From: Nitratireductor sp. ZSWI3
GTDB lineage: Bacteria; Pseudomonadota; Alphaproteobacteria; Rhizobiales; Rhizobiaceae
Assembly: GCF_024655565.1 (NCBI RefSeq)
Contig: NZ_JANKOF010000018.1
Span: 1 to 63,297, forward strand
Reading direction: 5' to 3'
DNA: 63,297 bases
In this document: positions 16,809 through 26,753 of the stretch, piece after piece
Layout of the letters: every line of letters begins with the position of its first letter
How positions within the stretch are numbered: position 1 is the first letter of the stretch
Program-made: the position numbers and the translations under genes
The notes under the pieces: model-generated
The model's database searches: none
Told to the model about the DNA's origin: nothing
Seen by the model: only the letters and a program-made list of their open reading frames with translations

Positions 16809-17975
16809 TCAGGCGCTCGATGCTTCGAACACGACCCGTCCGCCAATCCAGGTGGCGGCAACCGCGAGCGCGTCCGTCAGCTCGACGAAATCCGCGTCTG
16901 CGCCAGCGAAAAGGCCGCCCTTGGCGCCGTCCAGGCCGATCGCCTCGGCGGGATAGAGGCTTGCCATGCGCAGCGCCTCCTCGAGCGGCAGGCCGACCGA
17001 GCGATGCAGATTGGCGACGGTCGAGATCATGTCGATATCGGCGCCGGCAAGCGTGCCGTCGGCGAGCGTCAGCCGCCCGTCACGCCGCTCGATGGTGCGG
17101 CCGTTGAGGGTGAAGGAGGTCAGATCGGTGCCGATGGTCGACATCGCGTCGGTGACGGCGAAGATGCGCGCCGGGCCCGTCTTGGCCTTGAGCACGGCGC
17201 GCATGGCCACCGGATCGACATGGATGCCGTCGGCGATGATCCCGGTCCACAAGCTGCCGCTTTCGAGCGCCGCGCCGACCAGCCCCGGCTCGCGGTGGCC
17301 GAGCGGGCTCATGGCATTGAAGAGATGGGTGACGAGGGATGCGCCGGCATCCGCATAGGCGAGCGCCGTGCGGCAATCCGTATCGGTGTGGCCGAGGCTG
17401 ACCCGGACACCGCCGGCGGTGAGGGCCTGGACCTGCTCGACGGTCACGTTTTCGGGGGCCAGCGTCACCATCAGCACCGGCAGATGCCGTTGCGCCTCGA
17501 TCAGGGCGGCGAGATCCTCATCGGTCATGGGGCGGATCAGCGACGGGTCGTGCGCGCCCTTTCTGGCCAGCGACAGATGCGGGCCTTCGAGATGCAGGCC
17601 GAGGAAGCCGGGAACGCCGGACCGCGCCGCCTCGATGCCGGCGGCGATCGTCGCGGCCGTTCCCTCCTTCGTATCGGTGATCAGCGTCGGCAGGAGCCCG
17701 GTGGTGCCGAACCTGGCATGCGCCCGGCAGATCGTTTCCAGCCCGCCGACCCCGCTCTGCCCGTCGAGCAGCACGCCGCCGCCGCCATTGACCTGCAGGT
17801 CGACGAACCCCGGCACGATGACCGTGCCGGCAGCCTTGCGCACCGCCTGCCCGGGCGCCAGGGAGGCATCCGGGACGAGACCCGCAACCTTGCCGTCCTC
17901 GACGAGGAGCGCGTGGCCGTCATGCCACTTTTCGCCGTCGAAGATACGCGCGCCGGTAACTGCCTGAGAGGTCAT
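16809..17975 (-). CDS. nagA: N-acetylglucosamine-6-phosphate deacetylase
   Basis: 388 aa. Removes acetate from GlcNAc-6-phosphate. Amidohydrolase family: LHLEGPHLS metal/substrate motif, SLGHTDTDC, THLFNAMSPLGHREPG, IIADGIHVDP and the catalytic Asp in FAVTDAMS, ending with the usual GGLFAGADADFVELT block. Last gene of the leftward kinase-gntR-nagA unit (25-bp gap to gntR). Glucosamine-6-phosphate deaminase (nagB) is not in the window. Confidence 0.95.
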   Translation of the reverse strand: MTSQAVTGARIFDGEKWHDGHALLVEDGKVAGLVPDASLAPGQAVRKAAGTVIVPGFVDLQVNGGGGVLLDGQSGVGGLETICRAHARFGTTGLLPTLITDTKEGTAATIAAGIEAARSGVPGFLGLHLEGPHLSLARKGAHDPSLIRPMTDEDLAALIEAQRHLPVLMVTLAPENVTVEQVQALTAGGVRVSLGHTDTDCRTALAYADAGASLVTHLFNAMSPLGHREPGLVGAALESGSLWTGIIADGIHVDPVAMRAVLKAKTGPARIFAVTDAMSTIGTDLTSFTLNGRTIERRDGRLTLADGTLAGADIDMISTVANLHRSVGLPLEEALRMASLYPAEAIGLDGAKGGLFAGADADFVELTDALAVAATWIGGRVVFEASSA

Positions 17976-18000
17976 GCCGTTGGGTCCAATGCTTCGTTTG

Positions 18001-18759
18001 TCAGTGCTCGGGTATCTTCAGTTCGGCGACGAAATCATAGGCGTCGCCGCGATAGATGGAGCGGGTGAATTCGATGACCCTGCCGTTGGGCAGGTAGGAG
18101 ACGCGCTCGATATAGAGGGCGGCCTCGCCGGGCGCGACCTTGAGGAGCGCCGCCTCGCGCTCGTCGACATTGCGCGCCGAGATGCGCTGGGTGGCGCGGC
18201 TCGGCCGGGCGGAGCGCTTTTCCAGCGCGTCATAGAGGGATTCCGTCACCGACTGGGGGTCCGGCAGGAAGGCGCCGATGATCGAGGCGCGCTCGATCGC
18301 CATCGGCACGTCGTCGGCGATGCGCAGGCGCTCCAGGCGGGACACTTTGTCACCGACCGACAGGCCCAGCACCATCATCTCGTCGGGCGACGGGGCGACG
18401 ACGACGCGCTCCAGCCATTCGGAGCGGGCCGACAGGCCGCGCCGCGCCATGTCCTCGGTGAAGGAAGTCAGCAGGGACAGCGACTGCTCGACGCGCGACA
18501 CGGAGGGCGCGACGAAGGTTCCCGAGCCGTGACGGCGGATCAGCCGGCCCTGCTTGACCAGATCGTCCACCGCGCGGCGCACCGTGACGCGGCTCAGATC
18601 GGCAAGGTCGGCGATGTCGCGCTCCGTCGGCAGCGCCTCGCCCTCTTTCAGCACACCGGCCGCGATGGCCTCTTCCAGCAAGCGGCGCAGGCGCATGTAG
18701 AGCGGCCCCGGGCCCATGGCCGCCACGCGGTCCGGCTTGAAGAGATCGACGGCGTTCAT
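18001..18759 (-). CDS. GntR-family (HutC/UTRA) regulator of the amino-sugar genes
   Basis: 252 aa. N-terminal GntR winged helix (about 20-85: PLYMRLRRLLEEAI, LPTERDIADLADLSRVTVRRAVDDLVKQGRLIRRHGSGTFV) and C-terminal UTRA effector domain (about 105-245, ending VIEFTRSIYRGDAYDFVAEL). Such regulators next to nagA usually bind GlcNAc-6-P or GlcN-6-P. Start overlaps the kinase stop (ATGA). Probable operators are the GGTAT-type sites at 19666-19682 and 19803-19815. Confidence 0.88.
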   Translation of the reverse strand: MNAVDLFKPDRVAAMGPGPLYMRLRRLLEEAIAAGVLKEGEALPTERDIADLADLSRVTVRRAVDDLVKQGRLIRRHGSGTFVAPSVSRVEQSLSLLTSFTEDMARRGLSARSEWLERVVVAPSPDEMMVLGLSVGDKVSRLERLRIADDVPMAIERASIIGAFLPDPQSVTESLYDALEKRSARPSRATQRISARNVDEREAALLKVAPGEAALYIERVSYLPNGRVIEFTRSIYRGDAYDFVAELKIPEH

Positions 18760-19646
18760 CCGTTCTCCGCTCCCTCTGACTGCGCCAGGAAGGCACGCCT
18801 TGCGAGCTGGACGGCCCCGGCGAGTGCGTCGCCCTCCGGCGCGCGCAGGATAGCGCGATGGCGCGGTGCCAGCCGCCTGCCATAATTCTCGCCGAGGCCG
18901 CCGAGCAGGCAGAGCCGCTCGCAGCCCTCGAACACCACCGCATCGAGCGCTTCGGTGATGTCGCGCACGGCGTCGTCGAGGATCCTGCGCGCCAGCGGAT
19001 CGCCGCTCGCATCGAACTCGAAGATCATCGGCGCATGGGCGCCGTAATCGGCAGGCTTGGCCGACAGGGTGAATTCGACGACGTTCTCCGGATTGCCGTC
19101 GAAGCGCTCCAGCACCGCGCGGCCGAGCGGCGTCAGCGGATGGATCCCGTCATGGGCGAGCAGCACCTGCTGCAGGAGCGTGCGCCCGATGACCGCGCCG
19201 CTTGCCTGATCGCCGACCATGAAGCCCCAACCGCCGATGCTGCGGATCTCCCCGCCCTTGCGGGCCACATAGGCCGAGCCCGTGCCGAGAATGGCGATCA
19301 CGCCCTCGGCATCGCCCAACGCCCCCTGGAGGGCGATGATGCCGTCATGCACGAAACGCGTGTCGGGAAACGGCAGAGCTGCGGCCAGTGTCTCCTGGCG
19401 CATGCCGACATTGAGGCCGGCAAGGCCGAAGAAAGCGGGAATCTGCGACAGGAGAGCGGGCTCGAGCCCCGCATCTTCGAGGGCCGCGGTGGATGCGGCG
19501 AGGATGCTGTCGGCAATGGCGTCGGAGCGGGAAAAGATGTTGGCGGCGCCGCGCGTGCCGCGCCCCAGCACCCGGCCATGCCGATCGGCCAGCGCCGCCC
19601 GGCAACTCGTCCCTCCACCATCGATGGCGATAACATAATTGCTCAT
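18756..19646 (-). CDS. BadF/BadG-type N-acetylglucosamine kinase
   Basis: 296 aa. ASKHA-fold sugar kinase: phosphate-1 loop AIDGGGTSCRAALAD at residues 6-20, ILGTGSAYVARKGG with the GTGS adenosine-site motif, GGWGFMVGDQASGAVIG, and a C-terminal LLGGLGENYG loop. Members of this family phosphorylate N-acetylglucosamine or related amino sugars, consistent with nagA two genes downstream. The frame is open to 19712, but family alignment and the position of the glycine-rich loop favour the ATG at 19646. First gene of the leftward unit. Confidence 0.86.
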   Translation of the reverse strand: MSNYVIAIDGGGTSCRAALADRHGRVLGRGTRGAANIFSRSDAIADSILAASTAALEDAGLEPALLSQIPAFFGLAGLNVGMRQETLAAALPFPDTRFVHDGIIALQGALGDAEGVIAILGTGSAYVARKGGEIRSIGGWGFMVGDQASGAVIGRTLLQQVLLAHDGIHPLTPLGRAVLERFDGNPENVVEFTLSAKPADYGAHAPMIFEFDASGDPLARRILDDAVRDITEALDAVVFEGCERLCLLGGLGENYGRRLAPRHRAILRAPEGDALAGAVQLARRAFLAQSEGAENG

Positions 19647-19665
19647 GAACACTCCTCCCACACAT

Positions 19666-19682
19666 GATACCAAAAAGATACC
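19666..19682. promoter_or_regulatory. Candidate GntR operator near the kinase gene
   Basis: GATACC occurs twice, 11 bases apart (19666-19671 and 19677-19682). Read on the minus strand this gives GGTATCTTTTTGG, which matches the site at 19803-19815 in 12 of 13 bases. It begins 20 bases upstream of the kinase ATG. Confidence 0.55.
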
Positions 19683-20058
19683 TTTGGGAAACCGCAAAAA
19701 ATGCGCACGCACAAAAGATGGACATTTCCCTGAAACGGATGGCTTTTCCCCTTCGATTCGGCACTTCGGCAGTGACTGTCGCGGAATCTCCTCTGGACAA
19801 ATGGTATTTTTTTGGCCTTAAATCGCCGGGTGGAGGTCTTACGATCCGCACCGCACGAAAAACGGCACAGGCATCCCACAGGGGCAGGAGCCCGAGGCCG
19901 GTTTCCGCGACGGTCGGAAGGTCTCCCGCGCTCGACGGCGCGGGTAACCGGCAGAAGAAGAATTCCCCACACCGGAACAAGAGGCGGCACTGCCGCGCTC
20001 TCGGCGCATCGACCGCCCGCATGGCGGACGCACTGTCGAGGCAAACAGGGAGAAGAAC
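19683..20058. promoter_or_regulatory. Divergent control region of the amino-sugar operons
   Basis: With 19647-19682 this forms a 412-bp gap between the divergent kinase and first binding-protein genes. The part up to about 19830 is AT-rich; the rest is GC-rich leader to the ABC operon. GGTATTTTTTTGG at 19803-19815 is the second GntR-like site, in opposite orientation to the first. GGGAGAAGAAC before 20059 is the ribosome site. No gene seen. Confidence 0.55.
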
Positions 20059-21315
20059 ATGACGAAGAGACTGAGACTGGCGCTCTTAGCCGCCACGGTC
20101 CTCGCCCCGGCCTCCACGGCCCTGGCGCAGGACACGACCCTGACTATCGAAAGCTGGCGTAACGACGACCTGACCATTTGGCAGGAAAAGCTGATCCCTG
20201 CCTTCGAGGCGGCCCATCCCGGCATCAAGGTGAAGTTCACCCCCTCGGCGCCGACCGAATACAACGCCGTCCTGAACTCCAAGCTGGAAGCGGGTACCGC
20301 CGGCGACCTGATCACCTGCCGCCCCTTCGACGCCTCGCTCAGCCTCTACGAGAAGGGCTATCTCGCGCCGGTCCAGGACCTGGAAGGCATGAAAAATTTC
20401 GGCGACGTCGCAAAATCCGGCTGGAGCACGGATGACGGCTCGGCCACCTTCTGCGTGCCGATGGCCTCGGTCATCCATGGCTTCATCTACAATGCGGATG
20501 CGTTCGCCGAACTGGGCGTCGAACCGCCGGCGACGGTCGACGCGTTCTTCGCCCTGCTCGACAAGATCAAGGAGGACGGCACCTACGTTCCCATGGCCAT
20601 GGGCACAAACGACCAGTGGGAAGCCGCCACCATGGGCTACCAGAACATCGGTCCCACCTACTGGAAAGGCGAGGAAGGCCGTCTGGCGCTCATCAAAGGC
20701 GAGCAGAAGCTGACCGACGAGCCCTGGGTGGAGCCGTTCCGCCAGCTTGCCCGGTGGAAGGACTATCTGGGCGACGGCTATGAGGCGCAGACCTATCCCG
20801 ACAGCCAGAACCTCTTCACGCTCGGCCGCGCGGCGATCTATCCGGCCGGCTCATGGGAGATCTCGGTGTTCAACGAGCAGGCCGACTTCAAGATGGGCGC
20901 CTTCCCGCCGCCGGTCGCTGCCGCGGGCGACGAATGCTACATCTCCGACCATGTCGACATCGCCATGGGCATGAACGCCAAGGGCAAGAACCAGGAGGCC
21001 GCCAAGACCTTCCTCAACTGGGTCGGCTCGGCCGAGTTTGCGAGCCTTTACGCCAACGCCCTGCCCGGCTTCTTCTCGCTCTCCGACCACGACGTGAAGA
21101 TGGAGGATCCGCTGGCGCAGGAATTCGTCTCCTGGCGCGGCAAGTGCAAATCGACCATCCGCTCGACCTACCAGATCCTGTCGCGCGGCACGCCGAACCT
21201 GGAAAACGAGACCTGGAACGCCTCGGCCAACGTCGTCAAGGGCACCGAGACGCCGGAAGCCGCCGCCGCGCGGCTGCAAGAGGGCCTTGCCGGCTGGTAC
21301 GAACCGCAGAAATAG
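20059..21315 (+). CDS. ABC sugar-binding protein, tandem copy 1
   Basis: 418 aa. Periplasmic substrate-binding protein of the carbohydrate (family 1) type. Signal peptide of about 23 residues ending ALAQ, then LTIESWRNDDLTIWQEKLIPAF. A second copy, well over 80% alike, follows after 119 bp. Both belong to the importer whose permeases and ATPase lie downstream; next to nagA and an amino-sugar kinase the likely ligand is an amino sugar or short oligosaccharide. Several long stretches (for example 20200-20294 and 20662-20777) are almost identical to the partner at DNA level while intervening parts differ. Confidence 0.9.
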   Translation: MTKRLRLALLAATVLAPASTALAQDTTLTIESWRNDDLTIWQEKLIPAFEAAHPGIKVKFTPSAPTEYNAVLNSKLEAGTAGDLITCRPFDASLSLYEKGYLAPVQDLEGMKNFGDVAKSGWSTDDGSATFCVPMASVIHGFIYNADAFAELGVEPPATVDAFFALLDKIKEDGTYVPMAMGTNDQWEAATMGYQNIGPTYWKGEEGRLALIKGEQKLTDEPWVEPFRQLARWKDYLGDGYEAQTYPDSQNLFTLGRAAIYPAGSWEISVFNEQADFKMGAFPPPVAAAGDECYISDHVDIAMGMNAKGKNQEAAKTFLNWVGSAEFASLYANALPGFFSLSDHDVKMEDPLAQEFVSWRGKCKSTIRSTYQILSRGTPNLENETWNASANVVKGTETPEAAAARLQEGLAGWYEPQK

Positions 21316-21335
21316 AGACGATCGGGCGAACGGCA

Positions 21336-21358
21336 CGCCGGGGCAGCGCGCCCCGGCG
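21336..21358 (+). terminator. Intercistronic stem-loop after binding protein 1
   Basis: CGCCGGGGC and GCCCCGGCG arms with a five-base loop, 20 bases after the stop. No T-run. Such stem-loops behind binding-protein genes usually protect the upstream mRNA and limit read-through. Confidence 0.6.
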
Positions 21359-21434
21359 CAGCGTTTCGGCTGCCCGCGCGCCTGCGGGCGCCGCCGAACA
21401 TGGACTTCATCAAGCATTCAACAGGGAGAAGGGA

Positions 21435-22697
21435 ATGACTTTCAAACACATGAAGCTGGCGCTTCTGGCAGCGACGATGCTCGCCCCGGCCTCCGCGGCC
21501 CTGGCGCAGGACGTCACGCTGACCATCGAGAGCTGGCGCAACGACGACCTGACCATCTGGCAGGAGAAGCTGATCCCCGCCTTCGAGGCGGCCCATCCCG
21601 GCATCAAGGTGAAGTTCACCCCCTCGGCGCCGACCGAATACAACGCCGTCCTGAACTCCAAGCTGGAAGCGGGCACCGCCGGCGACCTGATCACCTGCCG
21701 TCCCTTCGACGCCTCGCTCAGCCTCTATGAAAAGGGCCAGCTGGCGGCGATCCAGGACCTGGAGAACATGAAGAACTTCGGCGATGTGGCGACGGCCGCC
21801 TGGAGCACTGACGACGGCTCGGCCACCTTCTGCGTGCCGATGGCCTCGGTCATCCACGGCTTCATCTACAATGCCGAGGTCTTCGAGGAGCTGGGCCTCA
21901 CGCCACCGAAGACCAATGACGAGTTCTTCGCCCTGCTCGACAAGATCAAGGAGGACGGCACCTACGTTCCCATGGCCATGGGCGCCAAGGACCAGTGGGA
22001 AGCCGCCACCATGGGCTACACCAACATCGGCCCCAACTACTGGAAAGGCGAGGAAGGCCGTCTGGCGCTCATCAAAGGTGAGCAGAAGCTGACCGACGAG
22101 CCCTGGGTGGAGCCGTTCCGCCAGCTTGCCCGGTGGAAGGACTATCTGGGCGACGGTTACGAGGCGCAGGCCTATCCCGACAGCCAGAATCTCTTCACGC
22201 TCGGCCGCGCGGCGATCTTTCCGGCCGGCTCCTGGGAGATCTCGATCTTCAACGAGCAGGCCGACTTCGAGATGGGCGCCTTCGCGCCGCCGGTGCAGAA
22301 TGCCGGCGACGAGTGCTACATCTCCGACCACACCGACATCGGCATCGGCATGAACGCCAAGTCGGCCAATCCGGAGGCTGCCCGCACCTTCCTCAACTGG
22401 GTCGGCTCGGCCGAATTCGCCACGCTCTACGCCAACTCGCTGCCGGGCTTCTTCTCGCTCTCCAACGAGACGGTGGAGATGGAAGACCCGCTCGCCAAGG
22501 AGTTCGTCTCCTGGCGCGAGAGCTGCAAGTCGACCATCCGCCCGGCGCACCAGATCCTGTCGCGCGGCACGCCGAACCTGTGGAACGAGATGTGGAACGT
22601 GTCAGCCAACGTGCTGCGCGGCGCGCAGACGCCCGAAGAAGGCGCCGCGACCCTGCAGAAGGGCCTGGCGAGCTGGTACGAGCCGCAGCAGAAGTAA
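21435..22697 (+). CDS. ABC sugar-binding protein, tandem copy 2
   Basis: 420 aa, starting MTFKHMKLALLAATMLAP after a GGGAGAAGGGA ribosome site; signal peptide ending ALAQ. Collinear with copy 1 over its whole length. Differences cluster at about residues 98-160 (helix EVFEELGLTPPKTNDE against DAFAELGVEPPATVDA) and in the C-terminal third (SNETVEMEDPLAKEF, LWNEMWNVSANVLRGA). The predicted ligand cleft residues are largely shared, so the pair may tune ligand range or dosage rather than serve unrelated ligands. Confidence 0.9.
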   Translation: MTFKHMKLALLAATMLAPASAALAQDVTLTIESWRNDDLTIWQEKLIPAFEAAHPGIKVKFTPSAPTEYNAVLNSKLEAGTAGDLITCRPFDASLSLYEKGQLAAIQDLENMKNFGDVATAAWSTDDGSATFCVPMASVIHGFIYNAEVFEELGLTPPKTNDEFFALLDKIKEDGTYVPMAMGAKDQWEAATMGYTNIGPNYWKGEEGRLALIKGEQKLTDEPWVEPFRQLARWKDYLGDGYEAQAYPDSQNLFTLGRAAIFPAGSWEISIFNEQADFEMGAFAPPVQNAGDECYISDHTDIGIGMNAKSANPEAARTFLNWVGSAEFATLYANSLPGFFSLSNETVEMEDPLAKEFVSWRESCKSTIRPAHQILSRGTPNLWNEMWNVSANVLRGAQTPEEGAATLQKGLASWYEPQQK

Positions 22698-22713
22698 CAT
22701 CTGCTCGATCATG

Positions 22714-22742
22714 CTGCCGGGCGCGGCACGCCCGCCCGGCAG
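22714..22742 (+). terminator. Intercistronic stem-loop after binding protein 2
   Basis: CTGCCGGGC (22714-22722) and GCCCGGCAG (22734-22742). Lies between the second binding protein and the first permease and has no T-run; a likely mRNA-stability or partial-stop structure that favours binding-protein expression. Confidence 0.6.
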
Positions 22743-22764
22743 CCATCGAAGTGAAGGGGCATCC

Positions 22765-23694
22765 ATGGCCGCAGAGCAACCCAAAAGACCCGCCATCCGG
22801 TGGCATATCGCCGTGTTCCTGGCGCCGGCGGTGCTGGTCTACACCGCCGTCATGATCCTGCCGCTGTTCAACACGCTGAAACTGTCGCTCTACACGGATG
22901 TCGCCAACAGCCAGGTCTTCATCGGCCTCGACAATTTCCGGCTGCTGTTCGGCGATCCACGCTGGGCCGGGCAGTTCTGGAACGCGCTCGGCAACAATGT
23001 CTGGTTCTTCGTCATCCACATGCTGGTGCAGAACCCGATCGGCATCCTGCTGGCGGCCCTGCTCAGCAATCCCAGGCTGCGCATGCGCGCCTTCTATCGC
23101 ACGGCGATCTTCATCCCGACGATCCTCTCCTTCGTCATCGCCGGCTTCGCCTGGAAGCTGATCCTCAGCCCGCTGTGGGGCGTGGCGCCGAACCTGCTCG
23201 ACCTCGTCGGCCTGAAGAGCCTGTTCCAGCCCTGGCTCGGCAAGGAGGCCTATGCGCTGACGACGCTGGCGCTGATCTCGGTGTGGCAGTTCGTCGGCAT
23301 CCCCATGATGCTGATCTACGCGGCGCTGCTGTCGATCCCCGACGAGTTGCTGGAGGCGGCCGAATGCGACGGCGTCACCGGCATGGCGCAGTTCTGGAAG
23401 ATCAAGCTGCCGCTCGTGCTGCCGGCCATCGGCATCATCTCGATCCTCACCTTCGTCGGCAATTTCAACGCCTTCGACCTGATCTACTCGACACAAGGGG
23501 CGCTTGCCGGACCGGATTTCTCGACCGACATCCTCGGCACCTTCCTCTACCGCACCTTCTTCGGTTTCCAGTTGCAGCTCGGCGATCCGAACCTCGGCGC
23601 GGCGATCGCCACGGCGATGTTCGCGATCATCCTGATCGGCGTGTCGATCTATCTGTTCGGCATCCAGCGGCGCCTGCGCCGGTATCAGTTCTGA
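22765..23694 (+). CDS. ABC sugar transporter permease 1 (MalF type)
   Basis: 309 aa. Inner-membrane permease with six predicted helices, first WHIAVFLAPAVLVYTAVMILPL. The cytoplasmic EAA loop is EAAECDGVTGMAQFWKIKLP, the contact point with the ATPase. The frame is open from 22711, but the ATG at 22765 follows GAAGGGGC and begins a normal cytoplasmic tail. Ten bases separate it from the second permease. Confidence 0.93.
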   Translation: MAAEQPKRPAIRWHIAVFLAPAVLVYTAVMILPLFNTLKLSLYTDVANSQVFIGLDNFRLLFGDPRWAGQFWNALGNNVWFFVIHMLVQNPIGILLAALLSNPRLRMRAFYRTAIFIPTILSFVIAGFAWKLILSPLWGVAPNLLDLVGLKSLFQPWLGKEAYALTTLALISVWQFVGIPMMLIYAALLSIPDELLEAAECDGVTGMAQFWKIKLPLVLPAIGIISILTFVGNFNAFDLIYSTQGALAGPDFSTDILGTFLYRTFFGFQLQLGDPNLGAAIATAMFAIILIGVSIYLFGIQRRLRRYQF

Positions 23695-23704
23695 GGGGGC
23701 AGAC

Positions 23705-24544
23705 ATGAGCACCGCAAGACACTCCCCCGCCCATTCGATCGCCGCCCACGCGATCCTCATCGCCTATACGGTGATCGCGCTGTTTCCGGTGGTGGTCATC
23801 GTCATCAACGCCTTCAAGTCGCGCAAGGCGATCTTCCGCGCGCCGCTGTCGCTGCCCGATGCCGACAGCTTCAGCCTGATCGGCTTCGAGACGGTGCTCA
23901 AGCAGGGCGATTTCCTGCTCTACTTCCAGAACAGCCTGATCGTCACCATCGTCTCGCTGTTCCTCGTGCTCCTGTTCGGCGCGATGGCGGCCTTCGCGCT
24001 GTCGGAATACCGCTTCAGGGGCAACACGCTGATGGGGCTCTACCTGGCGCTCGGCATCATGATCCCGATCCGACTCGGCACCGTGGCGATCCTGCAGATG
24101 ATGGTGGCCTCGAACCTCGTCAACACGCGCACGGCGCTGATCCTCGTCTACACCGCACAGGGCCTGCCGCTGGCGGTCTTCATCCTGTCGGAATTCATGC
24201 GCCAGGTCTCCGACGACCTGAAGAACGCCGGCCGCATCGACGGGCTGAGCGAATACCGTATCTTCTTCCGCCTCGTCCTGCCGCTCGTCAGGCCGGCCAT
24301 GGCGACGGTCGCCGTCTTCACCATGATCCCGATCTGGAACGACCTGTGGTTCCCGCTGATCCTGGCGCCGGCCGAGGAGACCAAGACCGTCACGCTCGGC
24401 GCGCAGGTCTTCATCGGCCAGTTCGTGACCAACTGGAACGCGGTGCTGGCCGCCCTGTCGCTCGCCATCCTTCCGGTGCTGATCCTCTACCTGATCTTCT
24501 CGCGCCAGCTGATCCGCGGCATCACCTCGGGAGCGGTCAAATGA
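23705..24544 (+). CDS. ABC sugar transporter permease 2 (MalG type)
   Basis: 279 aa, six predicted helices, first HAILIAYTVIALFPVVVIVINAF-type segment after a short tail. EAA-like loop KNAGRIDGLSEYRIFFRLVLP. Partner of the preceding permease. Its stop overlaps the start of the oxidoreductase gene (ATGA). Confidence 0.93.
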   Translation: MSTARHSPAHSIAAHAILIAYTVIALFPVVVIVINAFKSRKAIFRAPLSLPDADSFSLIGFETVLKQGDFLLYFQNSLIVTIVSLFLVLLFGAMAAFALSEYRFRGNTLMGLYLALGIMIPIRLGTVAILQMMVASNLVNTRTALILVYTAQGLPLAVFILSEFMRQVSDDLKNAGRIDGLSEYRIFFRLVLPLVRPAMATVAVFTMIPIWNDLWFPLILAPAEETKTVTLGAQVFIGQFVTNWNAVLAALSLAILPVLILYLIFSRQLIRGITSGAVK

Positions 24545-25605
24545 GCGGCAGCGCGCCACCCGTCCGCGTGCTGGTTGCCGGCCTCGGCAATATGGGCCGC
24601 AGTCATGCGCTGTCCTATCATGCAAATCCGGGCTTCGAGATCGTCGGCCTCGTCAACCGCTCGCGGCCGGCCCTGCCGGAAGCGCTCGGTTCCTATCCAC
24701 TGACGGGCGACTATCTCGAGGCGCTTCAACGGCTGCAACCAGACCTGGTGTCGGTCAACACCTATTCCGACAGCCATGCCGACTATGCGGTGGCGGCCCT
24801 CGAACGGGGCGCCCATGTGTTCGTCGAAAAGCCGCTGGCGACCAATGTCGCCGACGCCCGCCGCGTCGTCGACGCGGCGAAGGCCAACGGGCGCAAGCTC
24901 GTCATCGGCTATATCCTGCGTCATCATCCGTCCTGGATACGCCTGATCGAGGAAGCGCGGGCGCTGGGCGGCCCTTACGTGTTTCGCCTCAACCTCAACC
25001 AGCAATCCTCCGGCCCCACCTGGCGCACCCACAAGCAACTGATGGAGACCACGCCACCCATCGTCGACTGCGGCGTGCACTATGTGGACGTGATGTGCCA
25101 GATCACCGACGCCAAGCCGGTCAAGGTGCGCGGCATGGGCCTGCGCCTTTCCGACGAGATCGCGCCGGCCATGTACAATTACGGTCATTTCCAGGTGCTG
25201 TTCGAGGATGGCTCGCTCGGCTGGTACGAGGCCGGCTGGGGTCCGATGATGTCGGAGACCGCCTTCTTCGTGAAGGACATCGTCTCGCCGAAAGGCTGCG
25301 TCTCCATCGTCATGGCCGAGGGCGCGCGCTCGGACGACATCGACACCCACACCAGGACATCCACCATCCGCATCCATCATGCGGAGACCACGGACGGCGG
25401 CGGCTTCGCCCATCCCGACACGCTTTTGTCGATGCAGGACGAGCCCGGCCACCAGGAGCTGTGCGACCGCGAACAGGCCTTCGTGCTGAAGGCGATCCGC
25501 GAGGACATCGACCTTTCCCGGCACATGGAAGACGCGGTCCAATCCCTCAACATCTGCCTCGCAGCCGACGAAAGCGTGCGAAGCGGCAAGGAAATAGAAT
25601 TGTAG
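24541..25605 (+). CDS. Gfo/Idh/MocA-family oxidoreductase
   Basis: 354 aa. N-terminal Rossmann fold (VLVAGLGNMGRSHALSYH, residues 9-26) and the conserved EKP of VFVEKPLATN near residue 98, followed by the C-terminal alpha/beta domain with DCGVHYVDVM (catalytic His/Asp region). NAD(P)-dependent dehydrogenases or glycosidase-like enzymes of this family act on sugars, so it probably modifies the imported amino sugar before or after phosphorylation. Sits between permease and ATPase genes in the operon, ATGA-coupled to the former. Substrate not determinable. Confidence 0.88.
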   Translation: MSGSAPPVRVLVAGLGNMGRSHALSYHANPGFEIVGLVNRSRPALPEALGSYPLTGDYLEALQRLQPDLVSVNTYSDSHADYAVAALERGAHVFVEKPLATNVADARRVVDAAKANGRKLVIGYILRHHPSWIRLIEEARALGGPYVFRLNLNQQSSGPTWRTHKQLMETTPPIVDCGVHYVDVMCQITDAKPVKVRGMGLRLSDEIAPAMYNYGHFQVLFEDGSLGWYEAGWGPMMSETAFFVKDIVSPKGCVSIVMAEGARSDDIDTHTRTSTIRIHHAETTDGGGFAHPDTLLSMQDEPGHQELCDREQAFVLKAIREDIDLSRHMEDAVQSLNICLAADESVRSGKEIEL

Positions 25606-25614
25606 GAAGAACAA

Positions 25615-26616
<1,002 letters not shown>

Positions 26617-26709
26617 CGGCAGCCCGGTGGGCGACCGATCCCGCCACCGAGACACTTGCGCGAGAAGCAAACTCCCCGTACTCGACCCTGCAGCGAAAGA
26701 CAAAGAAAT

Positions 26710-26740
26710 AGAGCGTCCTTTGCGTCCAAAAGGACGCTCT
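26710..26740 (+). terminator. Strong hairpin between the ATPase and GntR genes
   Basis: AGAGCGTCCTTT and AAAGGACGCTCT arms of twelve bases with a seven-base loop. It ends one base before the GGGGAGG ribosome site of the next gene and has no T-run. It may act as a weak stop of the ABC operon, or fold to affect translation of the regulator; it is also a possible operator. Confidence 0.65.
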
Positions 26741-26753
26741 GGGGAGGCAGACA

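Noticed and set aside
20059-22697. One of the two binding proteins as a pseudogene
   Set aside because: Both frames are intact with good ribosome sites, signal peptides and normal length.
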